Part shown: piece by piece, positions 16,978-25,390 of the stretch
Position numbering within the stretch: the stretch's first letter is position 1
Layout: every line of letters begins with the position of its first letter
Source: Novosphingobium chloroacetimidivorans
Lineage (GTDB): Bacteria > Pseudomonadota > Alphaproteobacteria > Sphingomonadales > Sphingomonadaceae
Direction of reading: 5' to 3'
NCBI RefSeq assembly: GCF_014204535.1
Contig: NZ_JACHLR010000011.1
Span: 1 to 64,000 of the forward strand
DNA: 64,000 nucleotides
Made by a program: the position numbers and the translations under genes
Notes under the pieces: model-generated
Told to the model about the DNA's origin: nothing
What the model saw: the letters and a program-made list of their open reading frames with translations, nothing else
Databases searched by the model: none

Positions 16978-18237
16978 TCAGGCCGTTGCGTCCATCCCGT
17001 ATGCGGTGTGCAGCACGCGCACCGCCAGCTCGGTCTCGTCGGAATCGATCAGCACCGAAACCTTGATCTCGCTGGTGGAGATCGCCTCGATGTTGATTCC
17101 GCGCTCGGCCAGCGTGCTGAACATCGTCGCCGCGACACCCGCATGGCTGCGCATGCCGACACCCACGACGCTGATCTTGGCGACCTGATCGTCGGCGATC
17201 AGGCGGCGGTAGCCGATCTCCTCCTGGCGCTCCTCCAGCATCGCCTGCGCGCGCACCAGATCGGACAGGGGCACGGTGAAGGTGACGTCGGTCTCGCCCT
17301 TCTCCTTGGCCACGTTCTGGATGATCATGTCGACGTTGATGTTGGCGTCGGCGAGCGGGGCGAAGATGGCCGCGACCGCCCCCGGACGATCGGCGATCGC
17401 CGTGAGGGTGATCTTGGCCTCGTTCTTGTCGGCGGCGATGCCGGTGATGAGCTGGCGTTCCATGTCGGTTCCTTCTAACTCTTCATCGCTGACGATCATC
17501 GTGCCCGGCAGGGTATCGGCAGCGGGCGCAGTCTCGTCGATGAACGAGGAGAGCACCTGCACGCGCACCTTCTCCTTCATCGCCAGGCTGACCGAGCGGG
17601 TCTGCAGCACCTTCGAGCCCACCGAGGCGAGCTCCAGCATTTCTTCGTAGGTCACCAGCGGCAGCTTGCGCGCCTTGGCGACGATGCGCGGGTCGGTGGT
17701 GTAGACCCCGTCGACGTCGGTGTAGATGTCGCAGCGGTCGGCCTTCAGCGCCGCCGCGACGGCGACCGCCGAGGTGTCCGAGCCGCCACGGCCCAGCGTC
17801 GTCACCCGGCCCTCGGGCGAGACGCCCTGGAATCCCGGGATCACCGCGATCTCGCCCGCCGCCATCGAGGCGAGCAGCGCTTCGGCATCGATCTCCTCGA
17901 TACGCGCCTTGGCATGCGCGTCGTCGGTCTTGATCGGAACCTGCCAGCCCAGCCACGAGCGGGCCTTGCAGCCGATCGACTGCAGCGTCAGCGCCAGCAG
18001 GCCGGAAGTGACCTGCTCGCCGCTGGCGACGACCACATCGTACTCGGCCGGATCGTAGAGGGTGTTCGCCTCGCGGCAGAAGTTCACCAGCCGGTCGGTT
18101 TCGCCCGCCATGGCCGAGACGACCACCGCGACTTCGTGGCCCGCTTCCTGCTGGCGTTTGACGATGCCCGCCACGCGCCGGATGCGCTCGGTGCCGGCCA
18201 TCGAGGTGCCGCCGAATTTCATCACGATGCGGGCCAA
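16978..18237 (-). CDS. lysC: aspartate kinase
   Basis: 419 residues. Phosphorylates L-aspartate, the first step of lysine, threonine and methionine synthesis. The start is the TTG at 18237, giving MARIVMKFGGTSMAG, with CAGGAG ten bases upstream. The kinase domain has KFGGTSM, VVVSAMAGETDRLV, TLGRGGSDTSAVAVAAAL and CDIYTDVDGVYTTDPRIV. Two C-terminal ACT regions (about residues 270-419, for example ADRPGAVAAIFAPLADANIN and GVGMRSHAGVAATMFSTLAE) bind allosteric amino acids. An internal start for a beta subunit is possible, as in other LysC enzymes. Divergent from ubiG. Confidence 0.95.
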   Translation of the reverse strand: MARIVMKFGGTSMAGTERIRRVAGIVKRQQEAGHEVAVVVSAMAGETDRLVNFCREANTLYDPAEYDVVVASGEQVTSGLLALTLQSIGCKARSWLGWQVPIKTDDAHAKARIEEIDAEALLASMAAGEIAVIPGFQGVSPEGRVTTLGRGGSDTSAVAVAAALKADRCDIYTDVDGVYTTDPRIVAKARKLPLVTYEEMLELASVGSKVLQTRSVSLAMKEKVRVQVLSSFIDETAPAADTLPGTMIVSDEELEGTDMERQLITGIAADKNEAKITLTAIADRPGAVAAIFAPLADANINVDMIIQNVAKEKGETDVTFTVPLSDLVRAQAMLEERQEEIGYRRLIADDQVAKISVVGVGMRSHAGVAATMFSTLAERGINIEAISTSEIKVSVLIDSDETELAVRVLHTAYGMDATA

Positions 18238-18294
18238 AGCGAACGCACTCCTGTGCCGGTGGATTAGAGTCGGGCGCGCTGTTAGGGGTAGGCC

Positions 18295-19047
18295 ATGAAC
18301 AATGCAACCGCGACGCACGACACGATCGGTCCAGAAACCATCCGCGCGGCAGAAGCCGCCCACTTCGGCGCGCTTGCGGCAGAGTGGTGGAATCCCAGGG
18401 GCTCGTCGGCCATGCTGCACCGCCTCAATCCGGTGCGACTGGCCTTCGTGCGCGAGGCGATCGACACGCATTTCGGCACCGACCCGCGGGCGCTGAAGCC
18501 GCTTGCCGGCCGCCGCGCGCTGGACGTGGGCTGCGGCGCCGGGCTGCTCGCCGAGCCCTTGGCGCGGCTGGGCGGCGAGGTCACCGGCATCGATGCGGCG
18601 GCAGAGAACGTCGCCGCCGCGCGCGCGCATGCCGAGGCGATCGGGCTGGCGATAAGCTACCAGGCCGGTGAAGTCGGCACGCTAGCGCCGCGCGATCAGG
18701 ACCTCGTCTGCGCGATGGAAGTGATCGAGCATGTCGCCCACAAGGGCGTGTTCGTTTCCGCGCTGTCCGCCGCGATGAAGCCGGACGGACTGCTGGTGAT
18801 CTCCACCCCCAACCGCACCGCACGCTCGCGCCTGCTGCTGGTCGAAGCGGCCGAGCGACTGGGGCAAGTACCGCGCGGCACGCACCATTGGGACGACTTC
18901 GTCACGCCCGACGACCTGCGCGATCTTCTCGCCGCCGCCGGGCTCACCATGAGCGCGCCGCGCGGGATCGCCTGGTCGCCGCTGAAAGGCCTGCACCTCT
19001 CCGACGACCTGGCGCTCAACTACATCGTCACCGCAACCCGCGCCTGA
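18295..19047 (+). CDS. ubiG: ubiquinone biosynthesis O-methyltransferase
   Basis: 250-residue class I SAM-dependent methyltransferase performing both O-methylations of ubiquinone synthesis. HFGALAAEWWNPRGSSAMLH at the N-terminus is diagnostic of UbiG. Motif I is ALDVGCGAGLLAEPLARLGG, followed by VTGIDAAAENVAAAR, CAMEVIEHV and the family's TPNRTARSRLLLV. The C-terminal GTHHWDDFVTPDDL and LHLSDDLALNY are also UbiG hallmarks. Full length; 57 bp divergent from lysC. Confidence 0.95.
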   Translation: MNNATATHDTIGPETIRAAEAAHFGALAAEWWNPRGSSAMLHRLNPVRLAFVREAIDTHFGTDPRALKPLAGRRALDVGCGAGLLAEPLARLGGEVTGIDAAAENVAAARAHAEAIGLAISYQAGEVGTLAPRDQDLVCAMEVIEHVAHKGVFVSALSAAMKPDGLLVISTPNRTARSRLLLVEAAERLGQVPRGTHHWDDFVTPDDLRDLLAAAGLTMSAPRGIAWSPLKGLHLSDDLALNYIVTATRA

Positions 19048-19051
19048 GATC

Positions 19052-19399
19052 TTACCTCAGCGCCTGGTCCCAGCGCGCGGGATCGAAGCCGACGAGCAGC
19101 CCGCCGGCATGCTCGACCACCGGCCGCTTGATGCAACTGGGGTTGGCCGCCATCAGCGCGACCGCCTTGCCGGCGTCGAGGTCCTGCTTGTCGCTCTCGG
19201 GCAAGCCCCTGAAGGTCGTGCCCCGGCGGTTGAGCACCGTCTCCCACCCCGCCTCCTCCACCCAGCGCACCAGCTGAGCGGGATCGGCGCCCTGCTTCTT
19301 GTAATCGTGAAAGGCATACGCGATGCCATGCTGATCCAGCCAAGCTCGCGCTTTCTTCACGGTGTCGCAGTTGGGAATGCCATAGAGTGTCGGTTGCAT
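19052..19399 (-). CDS. ArsC/Spx/YffB-family reductase
   Basis: 115 residues with a thioredoxin-like fold. YGIPNCDTVKKARAWL has the single N-terminal cysteine of the YffB/ArsC-like group, followed by HDYKKQGAD, NRRGTTFRGLPESDK and the C-terminal PSCIKRPVV motif containing the ArsC-type cis-Pro region. Probably a glutathione-dependent thiol reductase of unknown target; it is not next to any ars gene. Converges on ubiG with a gap of 4 bp. Confidence 0.85.
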   Translation of the reverse strand: MQPTLYGIPNCDTVKKARAWLDQHGIAYAFHDYKKQGADPAQLVRWVEEAGWETVLNRRGTTFRGLPESDKQDLDAGKAVALMAANPSCIKRPVVEHAGGLLVGFDPARWDQALR

Positions 19400-19465
19400 C
19401 GGCGCATGGTACGGGATGTGTGCGGAGCCTGGCAAGTCGAGCAGCTTTTTGAGCTCAGGCCCGGC

Positions 19466-19494
19466 TTGACATCGCGAACCGTTTAGGTTATATA
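19466..19494 (+). promoter_or_regulatory. strong sigma70-type promoter
   Basis: TTGACA at 19466-19471 and TATATA at 19489-19494 with an ideal 17-bp spacer. Transcription would start near 19501, rightward, into a stretch with no recognisable gene. It is the best sigma70-like promoter in the window. Confidence 0.65.
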
Positions 19495-19499
19495 CCGCA

Positions 19500-19870
19500 G
19501 CGCTGGAGCCAAGTGAAAGCTCGGCTCCGGTACACGGCGGGTGCGGGTGAGCGAGGCCTCGTTCGACCAACCCCGCACCATGCGGCCGGCGCCTAGAGAC
19601 GGGCGCCTGCACCCCAGATGCGACGCACTATCCCGCCTGGAGGCGACATCCTGCACTTCCAGCCCGGAGCCGGCACAGTTCCCGCGAGCCTTGCCCGCCG
19701 GCGCTTCGCACGAACAAGGCCGAGTTGGCGGCACGCTTGCGTGTTCCTCCGCCAGCCGTTCGCAAACCGGAACCCGAGCCAAGCCTGTCGCGCCAGGCCG
19801 CGCCGGCCGCACGTCCGTCGTGAGATTTTTTCCTGTTGGCGTAAGTTCCGCGTTCGCCGGCGGAGGTCGA
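19500..19870 (+). ncRNA. candidate structured non-coding RNA or long leader
   Basis: No protein family is recognisable in any frame between the ArsC-like gene and aroC, yet a near-consensus promoter points into it. The first 120 bases of the predicted transcript hold successive stems: GGAGCC...GGCTCC (about 19504-19528), GGTGCGGG...CCCGCACC (about 19538-19578) and GGCGCC...GGCGCC (about 19586-19606). A T-run (TTTTTT) occurs near 19828. It does not match RNase P, tmRNA, 6S or SRP RNA signatures that I know. It could instead be a long aroC leader, or decayed coding sequence. Confidence 0.35.
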
Positions 19871-19892
19871 GTTGTGCCTAACTCCTTCTCTG

Positions 19893-20232
19893 AGGAGGAG
19901 GGGGAGCAGATCCTCCCCTGCAAGGGGAGGGGGACCGCTCACGCAGTGAGTGGTGGAGGGGTGTAACCCTCTCGGTCGAGCACTCCACCAGCGGAGACAC
20001 CCCTCCGTCAGCCGCTTCGCGTCTGCCGCCCCCCTTGCAGGGGAGGATCTGTCCTCCCCGCGTCGGGGAGGGGGACCGCTCGCGCAGCGAGGGGTGGTGG
20101 GGACTCGCGTCCTCACGCAAACACTGCAGGAACCCGCCGGCAACCTCGCGCCGTGCCGAGACTCCCCTCCACCACGCTTCGCGCGGTCCCCCTCCCCGTG
20201 CCGGGGAGGACCGATCCCTCCAAGCACTCCAC
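19893..20232. repeat. cluster of family-A palindromic repeats (CCTCCCC...GGGGAGG)
   Basis: Several hairpins of the type CTCCCCTGCAAGGGGAG or CTCCCCGTGCCGGGGAG alternate with the connecting motifs GGGGACCGC, GTGGAGGGGT and ACCCCTCCACC. At least two full units lie head to head, one with a TGCAAG loop and one with a GTGCCG loop, filling the 340 bp before aroC. Related copies lie at 35376, 44776 and inside metH2 at 61956. Confidence 0.85.
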
Positions 20233-20306
20233 CAGCGGTGCTTCCCACGCACCACCGCCAGCCCCCGCTGGACAAATCGCCGGGTCCGCGACAAAGCGCG
20301 CAGGTC

Positions 20307-21401
20307 ATGAGCGTCAACACCTTCGGCCGCCTTTTGCATTTCACCACCTGGGGCGAAAGCCACGGGCCGGCGCTCGGCGCGGTGGTCGACGGTTGCCCTC
20401 CCGGTCTCGCCATCGACGAGGCGGCGATCCAGCCCTTCCTCGATGCCCGCCGACCGGGCCAGTCGAAGTACACCACCCAGCGCCAGGAACCCGATCGGGT
20501 CCGCATCCTCTCGGGCGTGTTCGCCGCTCCGGATGGCGTACAGCGCACCACCGGCACCCCGATCTCGCTCATGATCGAGAACGTCGACCAGCGCTCCAAG
20601 GACTACTCCGAGGTCGCGAAGGCCTATCGCCCCGGCCATGCCGACTACGCCTATGACGCCAAGTACGGCTTTCGCGACTATCGTGGCGGCGGGCGCAGTT
20701 CGGCGCGAGAGACGGCGGCGCGGGTGGCCGCCGGCGGCGTCGCGCGGCTGGTGATCCCCGAGGTCGCGATCCTCGCCTACGTCACCGAGATCGGCGGCGA
20801 CGCGATCGATCCGGCCAACTTCGACCCGGCCGAGATCGCGCGCAATCCCTTCTTCTGCCCCGATGCCCGGGCGGCGGCACGATGGGCCACGCAGATGGAG
20901 TCGGTGCGCAAATCCGGCTCCTCGGTTGGCGCCGTGGTCGAATGCGTGGCGACCGGCGTGCCTGCGGGCTGGGGTGCGCCACTCTACGGCAAGCTCGATG
21001 CCGACCTTGCCGCGGCGATGATGGGCATCAACGCCGTCAAGGGCGTGGAGATAGGCGACGGCTTCGCTGCGGCGCGGCTCACCGGCGAGCAGAACGCAGA
21101 CCCGATGCGGCCCGGCAACTCAATGGCCAACTCCGGCCCTCGCTTCGAGGCCAACCATGCCGGAGGTATCGCTGGTGGCATCTCGACCGGGCAACCGGTG
21201 GTGGTCCGCGTCGCCTTCAAGCCGACGAGTTCGATCCTCACCCCGCAACCGACGATCACCCGCGAAGGCGACGCGACCGAGTTGTTCACCAAGGGCCGCC
21301 ACGACCCCTGCGTCGGCATCCGCGGCGCGCCGGTGGTGGAAGCGATGATGGCGCTGGTCCTGGCCGACCACAAGCTCCTCCACCGGGGCCAGTGCGGCTA
21401 G
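20307..21401 (+). CDS. aroC: chorismate synthase
   Basis: 364 residues. Converts 5-enolpyruvylshikimate-3-phosphate to chorismate using reduced FMN. The start is the ATG giving [20 protein letters not shown], which contains the GESHG signature. Other motifs are [16 protein letters not shown], the [20 protein letters not shown] segment and [16 protein letters not shown], with PTITREGD near the C-terminus. The reading frame stays open upstream through the palindromic repeats, but homology begins only at this ATG. Full length. Confidence 0.95.
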   Translation: MSVNTFGRLLHFTTWGESHGPALGAVVDGCPPGLAIDEAAIQPFLDARRPGQSKYTTQRQEPDRVRILSGVFAAPDGVQRTTGTPISLMIENVDQRSKDYSEVAKAYRPGHADYAYDAKYGFRDYRGGGRSSARETAARVAAGGVARLVIPEVAILAYVTEIGGDAIDPANFDPAEIARNPFFCPDARAAARWATQMESVRKSGSSVGAVVECVATGVPAGWGAPLYGKLDADLAAAMMGINAVKGVEIGDGFAAARLTGEQNADPMRPGNSMANSGPRFEANHAGGIAGGISTGQPVVVRVAFKPTSSILTPQPTITREGDATELFTKGRHDPCVGIRGAPVVEAMMALVLADHKLLHRGQCG

Positions 21402-21580
21402 GTCTTGAGTTCCGGCATGTGGAAAGACAAACGCCTCGCCGTTCAGGACGCACGAGTGCTGATTCGCCGACGATAAGTGCTTTCACCTTGAGGTCGTCCT
21501 GGCAAAAAGGCTGAATTCGAGATCGCAGCCCCCGTTGATCCATGCAGCGACAATCGGATTCAACTTGAGGTTTCTCGATT

Positions 21581-22546
21581 TTACTTTGACTTTCGGTCGT
21601 CGCCCCCCTGCTCACGCTCTGCGGAAGGGGTTTTGCCATAGCGTCGCTGAAACGCAGCGGAGAAAGCAGCCGCCTGCGTATAGCCGCACTTCAAACCGAT
21701 TTCGCCGATCGGCAGATCGGTCGTCCACAGCAAGCGGCGCGCCAAGTCGAACCGGAGGTCTGTCAGGAAGCCGCAGGGGGTTCGACCGGTCTGCTTGCGG
21801 AAGCGTCGCGAGAAGTGATGGACGCTGATTCCTGCCTCACGCGCCAGCTCGAGGACCGTCAACGATCGGTCTAGGTTAGCGCTCATGTACTCGATCACCC
21901 GTGCGAGACGATCATCGCTTATAGTGCCGGGATCACGATCGTCCGCGGCGATGTCGAGCCAGGGGCTATGGGTGGCCAGAAGGTGAAGGGCCATGGCGCG
22001 GGCAACCTGATCCGCGTAGAGGTCGGGTGCGTTGGCATGCATCGCGACGAGCAGCGCGCGGCTCAGTTGGGCAACGGTCGGATCATTGAATACGAGGGCG
22101 TCGAGCGGGCGGTCGTGGGTGCGTTGCCCCCGTCGCCGATATTCCTCGCAAGTTTCGTTGACGATCGCTTGTGGCAAGTAGAGGTGGATCATCTCGAAGC
22201 GACGCGAAGATCCAAGCGCTTCCCAGCGCAGGCGCGCTGTCTGCCCTGGCGGCGTCATGCCGGCGGCTCCGGGTTCGTAGATGGCTGCGTGCCAAGTGCC
22301 GCAGCCATAAGCCTCGACGCGGTGTCGGCCGCCGATCGCCGTCACCAGAGTGAGATCGGTCGTAGCATGCGTCTCGAAAACATCGCTTTGGCCGACGCCT
22401 TCGACATGATCGAGAAGAAGGGCGTTCCAGCCTACGCTCACACTGCTTTCCAGCATCGTGACGGGCTGCGCGGCAGCACAGTCGAGGCTAGCCGACGCGT
22501 ACAGCGCGGAAGCGGGCGCGCCGTCGTTCGCGGACGGCATGGTCAT
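21581..22546 (-). CDS. AraC-family transcriptional regulator
   Basis: 321 residues. The N-terminal 200 residues form an AraC-type sensing domain without clear ligand motifs. The C-terminal DNA-binding domain has two helix-turn-helix units: NLDRSLTVLELAREAGIS with VHHFSRRFRKQTGRTPCGFL, then IGEIGLKCGYTQAAAFSAAF with QRRYGKTPSAER. ATG 22546 is chosen because GGGGAGGGAGAC lies immediately upstream. It follows a SnoaL-like gene on the same strand (77-bp gap). Probably regulates the neighbouring accessory oxidoreductase genes; unproven. Confidence 0.85.
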   Translation of the reverse strand: MTMPSANDGAPASALYASASLDCAAAQPVTMLESSVSVGWNALLLDHVEGVGQSDVFETHATTDLTLVTAIGGRHRVEAYGCGTWHAAIYEPGAAGMTPPGQTARLRWEALGSSRRFEMIHLYLPQAIVNETCEEYRRRGQRTHDRPLDALVFNDPTVAQLSRALLVAMHANAPDLYADQVARAMALHLLATHSPWLDIAADDRDPGTISDDRLARVIEYMSANLDRSLTVLELAREAGISVHHFSRRFRKQTGRTPCGFLTDLRFDLARRLLWTTDLPIGEIGLKCGYTQAAAFSAAFQRRYGKTPSAEREQGGDDRKSK

Positions 22547-22623
22547 GTCTCCCTCCCCGTCGGCAGGGACAGGCGTTCGGGGCGCCCGAAGCGGCGCGGT
22601 GGCTTGGACGACGGCCCCGTTTG

Positions 22624-23157
22624 TCACTCGCGGCGGCTACCGGGCCGACGGGAGGGATCGGGGGCCGGCTTGTCAAGAACCGCCTTGAAAGCAGCGTTAT
22701 CCAAAAAGGCCGTGACCGCCACGATCCGGCGATCCTTGACAGTCAGGATCCACAGATAGGTGTTGCGATAGCGCGTGCCGTCGTAGACGGCGGCCTCGCC
22801 GTCCCAATGGACAATCACGTCGTCACCGTCGGCCCAGATCCTCCTGACCGTCGGCCGCAACGTGCCGGTCAACCGCGCGGCGAGCGGACGGACCGCGCCG
22901 TCCAGCAGGGCTTGGCGACCATGATAGGTGCGGGCGACGACGGGGTCGAAGCCGGCGATATGCCAGGTCACGTCGTCGACGAGGAGATCGAAGAAGTCGG
23001 CGTCACCCGCGGCCCATCGCTCGAACGCTTCGCGGATGAAGGCCCGGTTGCCGGCCTCGGGCGAACTCGCCGCCAATCGCGCCTGTGGAGCGGCGGCGGC
23101 TGCCGCCGGAGGCACGGCCGCGAGAAGTACCGCCATCGCGACGATGGTGGGGCTCAT
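22624..23157 (-). CDS. secreted SnoaL/NTF2-like protein
   Basis: 177 residues. A signal peptide is clear (MSPTIVAMAVLLAAVPPAAA, cleaved near AAA-AP). The mature part is a cone-shaped NTF2 fold: FIREAFERWAAGDADFFDLL, DDVTWHIAGFDPVVARTYHG, DGDDVIVHWDGEAAVYDG and YLWILTVKDRRIVAVTAFLD. The WHI.G and W.G...V patterns are typical of SnoaL-like proteins that bind small hydrophobic ligands. Starts at ATG 23157 with GGAGG upstream, overlapping the stop of the remnant gene before it (ATGA). Enzymatic role unknown. Confidence 0.8.
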   Translation of the reverse strand: MSPTIVAMAVLLAAVPPAAAAAAPQARLAASSPEAGNRAFIREAFERWAAGDADFFDLLVDDVTWHIAGFDPVVARTYHGRQALLDGAVRPLAARLTGTLRPTVRRIWADGDDVIVHWDGEAAVYDGTRYRNTYLWILTVKDRRIVAVTAFLDNAAFKAVLDKPAPDPSRRPGSRRE

Positions 23158-23525
23158 GACCGCCTCCTCAATGCCGCGAGGCCAGCGCCGCGCCATGTCC
23201 TGGCCTGGCGGCCGGCGTCGTCGATCCGAACGAGTTTCATCCTTGTTCCTCCTACACGTGTCGGCGAGCCACGCTCGCCGACCCGAAAATTGGTTTGCGG
23301 TGTCATCGGTCGGTCGACTAACCGTCCCGGAAAGGTCGGAGCGACGGCGCTGCATTCGTTCAGGCGGCACAACTGTTCGTCGGAGAAGGCAAAGATGCGC
23401 TCGGCCTCGCCGTCGTCCGCGCCCCAACGCCAATCGGCGCCGAACGTCATCGTACCGAGCGTCACGGGAGAGACGCGCAGGCCGGAACGAGCGAGCGGCC
23501 GGTAGTGATCGAGGGACGTCCTCAT
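23154..23525 (-). pseudogene. aldo/keto reductase with internal deletion, fused to a truncated second gene
   Basis: The first 45 residues (for example SGLRVSPVTLGTMTFGADW and WGADDGEAERIF) are the start of an aldo/keto reductase. The next residues (SDEQLCRLNECSAVAPTFPG) match the extreme C-terminus of the same family. About 230 residues with the catalytic Tyr and Lys are missing in between, at about 23390. In the same frame, an ATG at 23240 with a strong AGGAGG site begins MKLVRIDDAGRQ, which resembles the start of fumarylacetoacetate hydrolase-family proteins but ends after 28 residues at 23154. No stop interrupts the 123-codon composite. Neither half can be functional as an enzyme. Confidence 0.65.
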
Positions 23526-23626
23526 GGTTTGTAAATCCCGATAGAGGCGTGCGCTTTCGCAGATGTGCCTGCGGTTGATGCATCCCGGGGCGAATATGCC
23601 TCCCTCGGCGATCGAAGAGAATTGTC

Positions 23627-23640
23627 GATCATTTATGATC
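23627..23640. promoter_or_regulatory. dyad in the LysR promoter, possible operator
   Basis: GATCAT-TT-ATGATC is a perfect inverted repeat 17 bases upstream of the LysR start and within the divergent gap to the aldo/keto reductase remnant. Position and T-rich centre fit a LysR-type autoregulatory site, but this rests on the dyad alone. Confidence 0.35.
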
Positions 23641-23656
23641 TGCTAGTACATTTCTG

Positions 23657-24541
23657 ATGAGCGGTTTGGTTATGTGGGACGATCAACGTGCGTTCCTAGC
23701 GGTCATCGAGGAAGGCAGCCTTTCGGCGGCAGCCCGCCGCCTGGGGCTTGCCCAACCGACCGTCCGCGCGCGCATCGAAGCTCTCGAGGCGGCACTTGGC
23801 AGGACCCTTTTCGTCCGATCCGTCCGAGGCCTCACGCCCACCCCGCAAGCCCGCACGCTGGCGACATCGGCGCGCGCCATGGCGCACGCCTCCGACGCGT
23901 TCGTCCGCCGCGCATCGGCAGGCGCGGATCAGCCCGCCGGCACGGTGCGCGTCAGCGTGGCCGAGTTCATCGGGGTGGAAGTGATCCCGCCCATGTTGGC
24001 ACGGCTCGGTGCGCTTTACCCTGATATCGCCATCGAACTTGTCCTGAGCGACACCGGCGCCGATCTGCTTGACCAGCAGGTCGATGTCGCGGTCCGCATG
24101 TTCCCGCCGACGCAGGCGGGGTTGGTCATCCGCAAGGTCGCATCGATCCGCCTCGGCCTCTATGCGCATCCGGACTATCTGGCGCGGCATGGAGAGCCGG
24201 CGACGGTTGGCGAACTGGGTAGCCACCGCTTGATCGGTCCCGATCGCAACAGCAGCGATCTCGCGCTGGCGCAGGCTCTCTTCCCGGATCTGGAGCGACG
24301 CGCGTTGGTCTTACGTACCGACAGCCACCCCGCTGCGCTTGCCGCCACGCGCGCGGGGATCGGCATCGGCGTTGTACATCGCCACGTGGGCGATGCCGAT
24401 ATGCGCCTGCGACCGGTGCTGCCTGACGTCGACGTCGATGCGCTGGACACATGGATCGTCACGCATGAGGATCTGAGCAATATCTCTTGTATCCGGATCG
24501 TGTTCGATCACCTCGTCGCGGAGTTTAGCGCGCTACATTGA
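23657..24541 (+). CDS. LysR-family transcriptional regulator
   Basis: 294 residues. The N-terminal winged helix-turn-helix is AFLAVIEEGSLSAAARRLGL followed by AQPTVRARIEALEAALG. The effector domain starts with GTVRVSVAEFIGVEVIPPML and ends with the family segment TWIVTHEDLSNISCIRIVFD. The start may be ATG 23657 or ATG 23672; neither has a clear ribosome-binding site. It is divergent from the deleted aldo/keto reductase, a classic LysR arrangement, so its target may already be lost. A close paralogue, broken by a stop codon, lies at 32241-33125. Confidence 0.9.
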   Translation: MSGLVMWDDQRAFLAVIEEGSLSAAARRLGLAQPTVRARIEALEAALGRTLFVRSVRGLTPTPQARTLATSARAMAHASDAFVRRASAGADQPAGTVRVSVAEFIGVEVIPPMLARLGALYPDIAIELVLSDTGADLLDQQVDVAVRMFPPTQAGLVIRKVASIRLGLYAHPDYLARHGEPATVGELGSHRLIGPDRNSSDLALAQALFPDLERRALVLRTDSHPAALAATRAGIGIGVVHRHVGDADMRLRPVLPDVDVDALDTWIVTHEDLSNISCIRIVFDHLVAEFSALH

Positions 24542-25105
24542 CGCCTGCGGGTTGTCGCCCTGGCCGGCGATGATCCGCTCTGCCTCAGCCACTGGCACGA
24601 TCTTCGACGAATTATGCTCGCGAACGATCTTCCAGCCATCGGGGCGGCAGCGCCAGACCATGTCGGAACGGGTACGGATGCCGGTCACCTTCCCCTTCAG
24701 CGTTTCGATCCGCGCGGTAAACTCCAGCGACGACGCGGCAAGATCGCTGCCGATCAGCACGGTGGGGGCGTCGCTGATCGCGTGCAGGGCCGAGCGGTTG
24801 GCGCGAAAGATGGGCTCCCAGATGCCCCCATATTCGGCGACGCTGCGCACGGCGCGACGCTGCGGGTCGAAGTCGTCGAAGAACAGCCCGTCCTGCGCCT
24901 CCCAGTCGTAGAAGCGACCGAGCTTGGCACGGAAACTGAACCGGGGATCGCCAGGCTCGTGCTGCCACCCCTGCAACATCACCTGTCGGTGCAACTCCCC
25001 CGGACTGGCATCGCCGCTTCCAACGCAATTCTGCGCAGCGGCGAGCGGGGCCGGCAGCGCGAGCGCGAGCAGCGCCGCAATTCCAACCTTCACCTGCAGT
25101 TTCAT
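24533..25105 (-). CDS. secreted SnoaL/DUF4440-like protein
   Basis: 190 residues with a signal peptide (MKLQVKVGIAALLALALPAP, cleavage near AAA-QN). The mature part contains LGRFYDWEAQDGLFFDDFDP and IRTRSDMVWRCRPDGWKIVR, the latter being the W...DGW.I.R.H ending typical of NTF2-like DUF4440 proteins. Its 3' end overlaps the convergent LysR gene by 9 bp. Periplasmic; function unknown. It is a second NTF2-like gene in the same accessory region, only distantly similar to the one at 22624. Confidence 0.75.
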   Translation of the reverse strand: MKLQVKVGIAALLALALPAPLAAAQNCVGSGDASPGELHRQVMLQGWQHEPGDPRFSFRAKLGRFYDWEAQDGLFFDDFDPQRRAVRSVAEYGGIWEPIFRANRSALHAISDAPTVLIGSDLAASSLEFTARIETLKGKVTGIRTRSDMVWRCRPDGWKIVREHNSSKIVPVAEAERIIAGQGDNPQASM

Positions 25106-25245
25106 GGTAACTCCTCTACGAAATGAATGGATCGTTGCGCTCAGTCGCCGCCGGTTTCGGTTTTCGGCACATTGAGGCGGGCGAGCGTATCCGCGAAGCA
25201 GCCTTCGTTCTCCGCTTCGGGACGTTCTTAATGCTTCAACGGGAG

Positions 25246-25267
25246 GATAGTTTTCTCCCGAACTATC
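25246..25267. promoter_or_regulatory. dyad upstream of SDR operon, possible operator
   Basis: GATAGTT and AACTATC form a perfect 7-bp inverted repeat around an 8-base centre (TTCTCCCG). It lies in the 285-bp divergent gap between the DUF4440-like gene and the first SDR gene. The gap holds no recognisable gene. The size and spacing fit a LysR or TetR operator, consistent with local control of the SDR/aldehyde dehydrogenase genes. Confidence 0.4.
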
Positions 25268-25390
25268 GTCATACCGCTATACATTGTCGCCACTCTGCTA
25301 ATGTTGGTCCGCCGTGCAACGATGGCGTGGCCCTTCGCGTCTCAAGCCCTGATGAAGCCGCCGATGCGGCTTTGCGACGCCGGAGGAAAC

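Noticed and set aside
19541-19966. Rightward frame of 141 codons before aroC as a protein gene
   Set aside because: No ribosome-binding site, no recognisable motif, and its end runs into the palindromic repeats.
19893-20232. CRISPR-like array of GC-rich repeats before aroC
   Set aside because: Repeats are palindromic pairs of variable spacing with related spacers and no cas genes; they match dispersed units elsewhere in the window.
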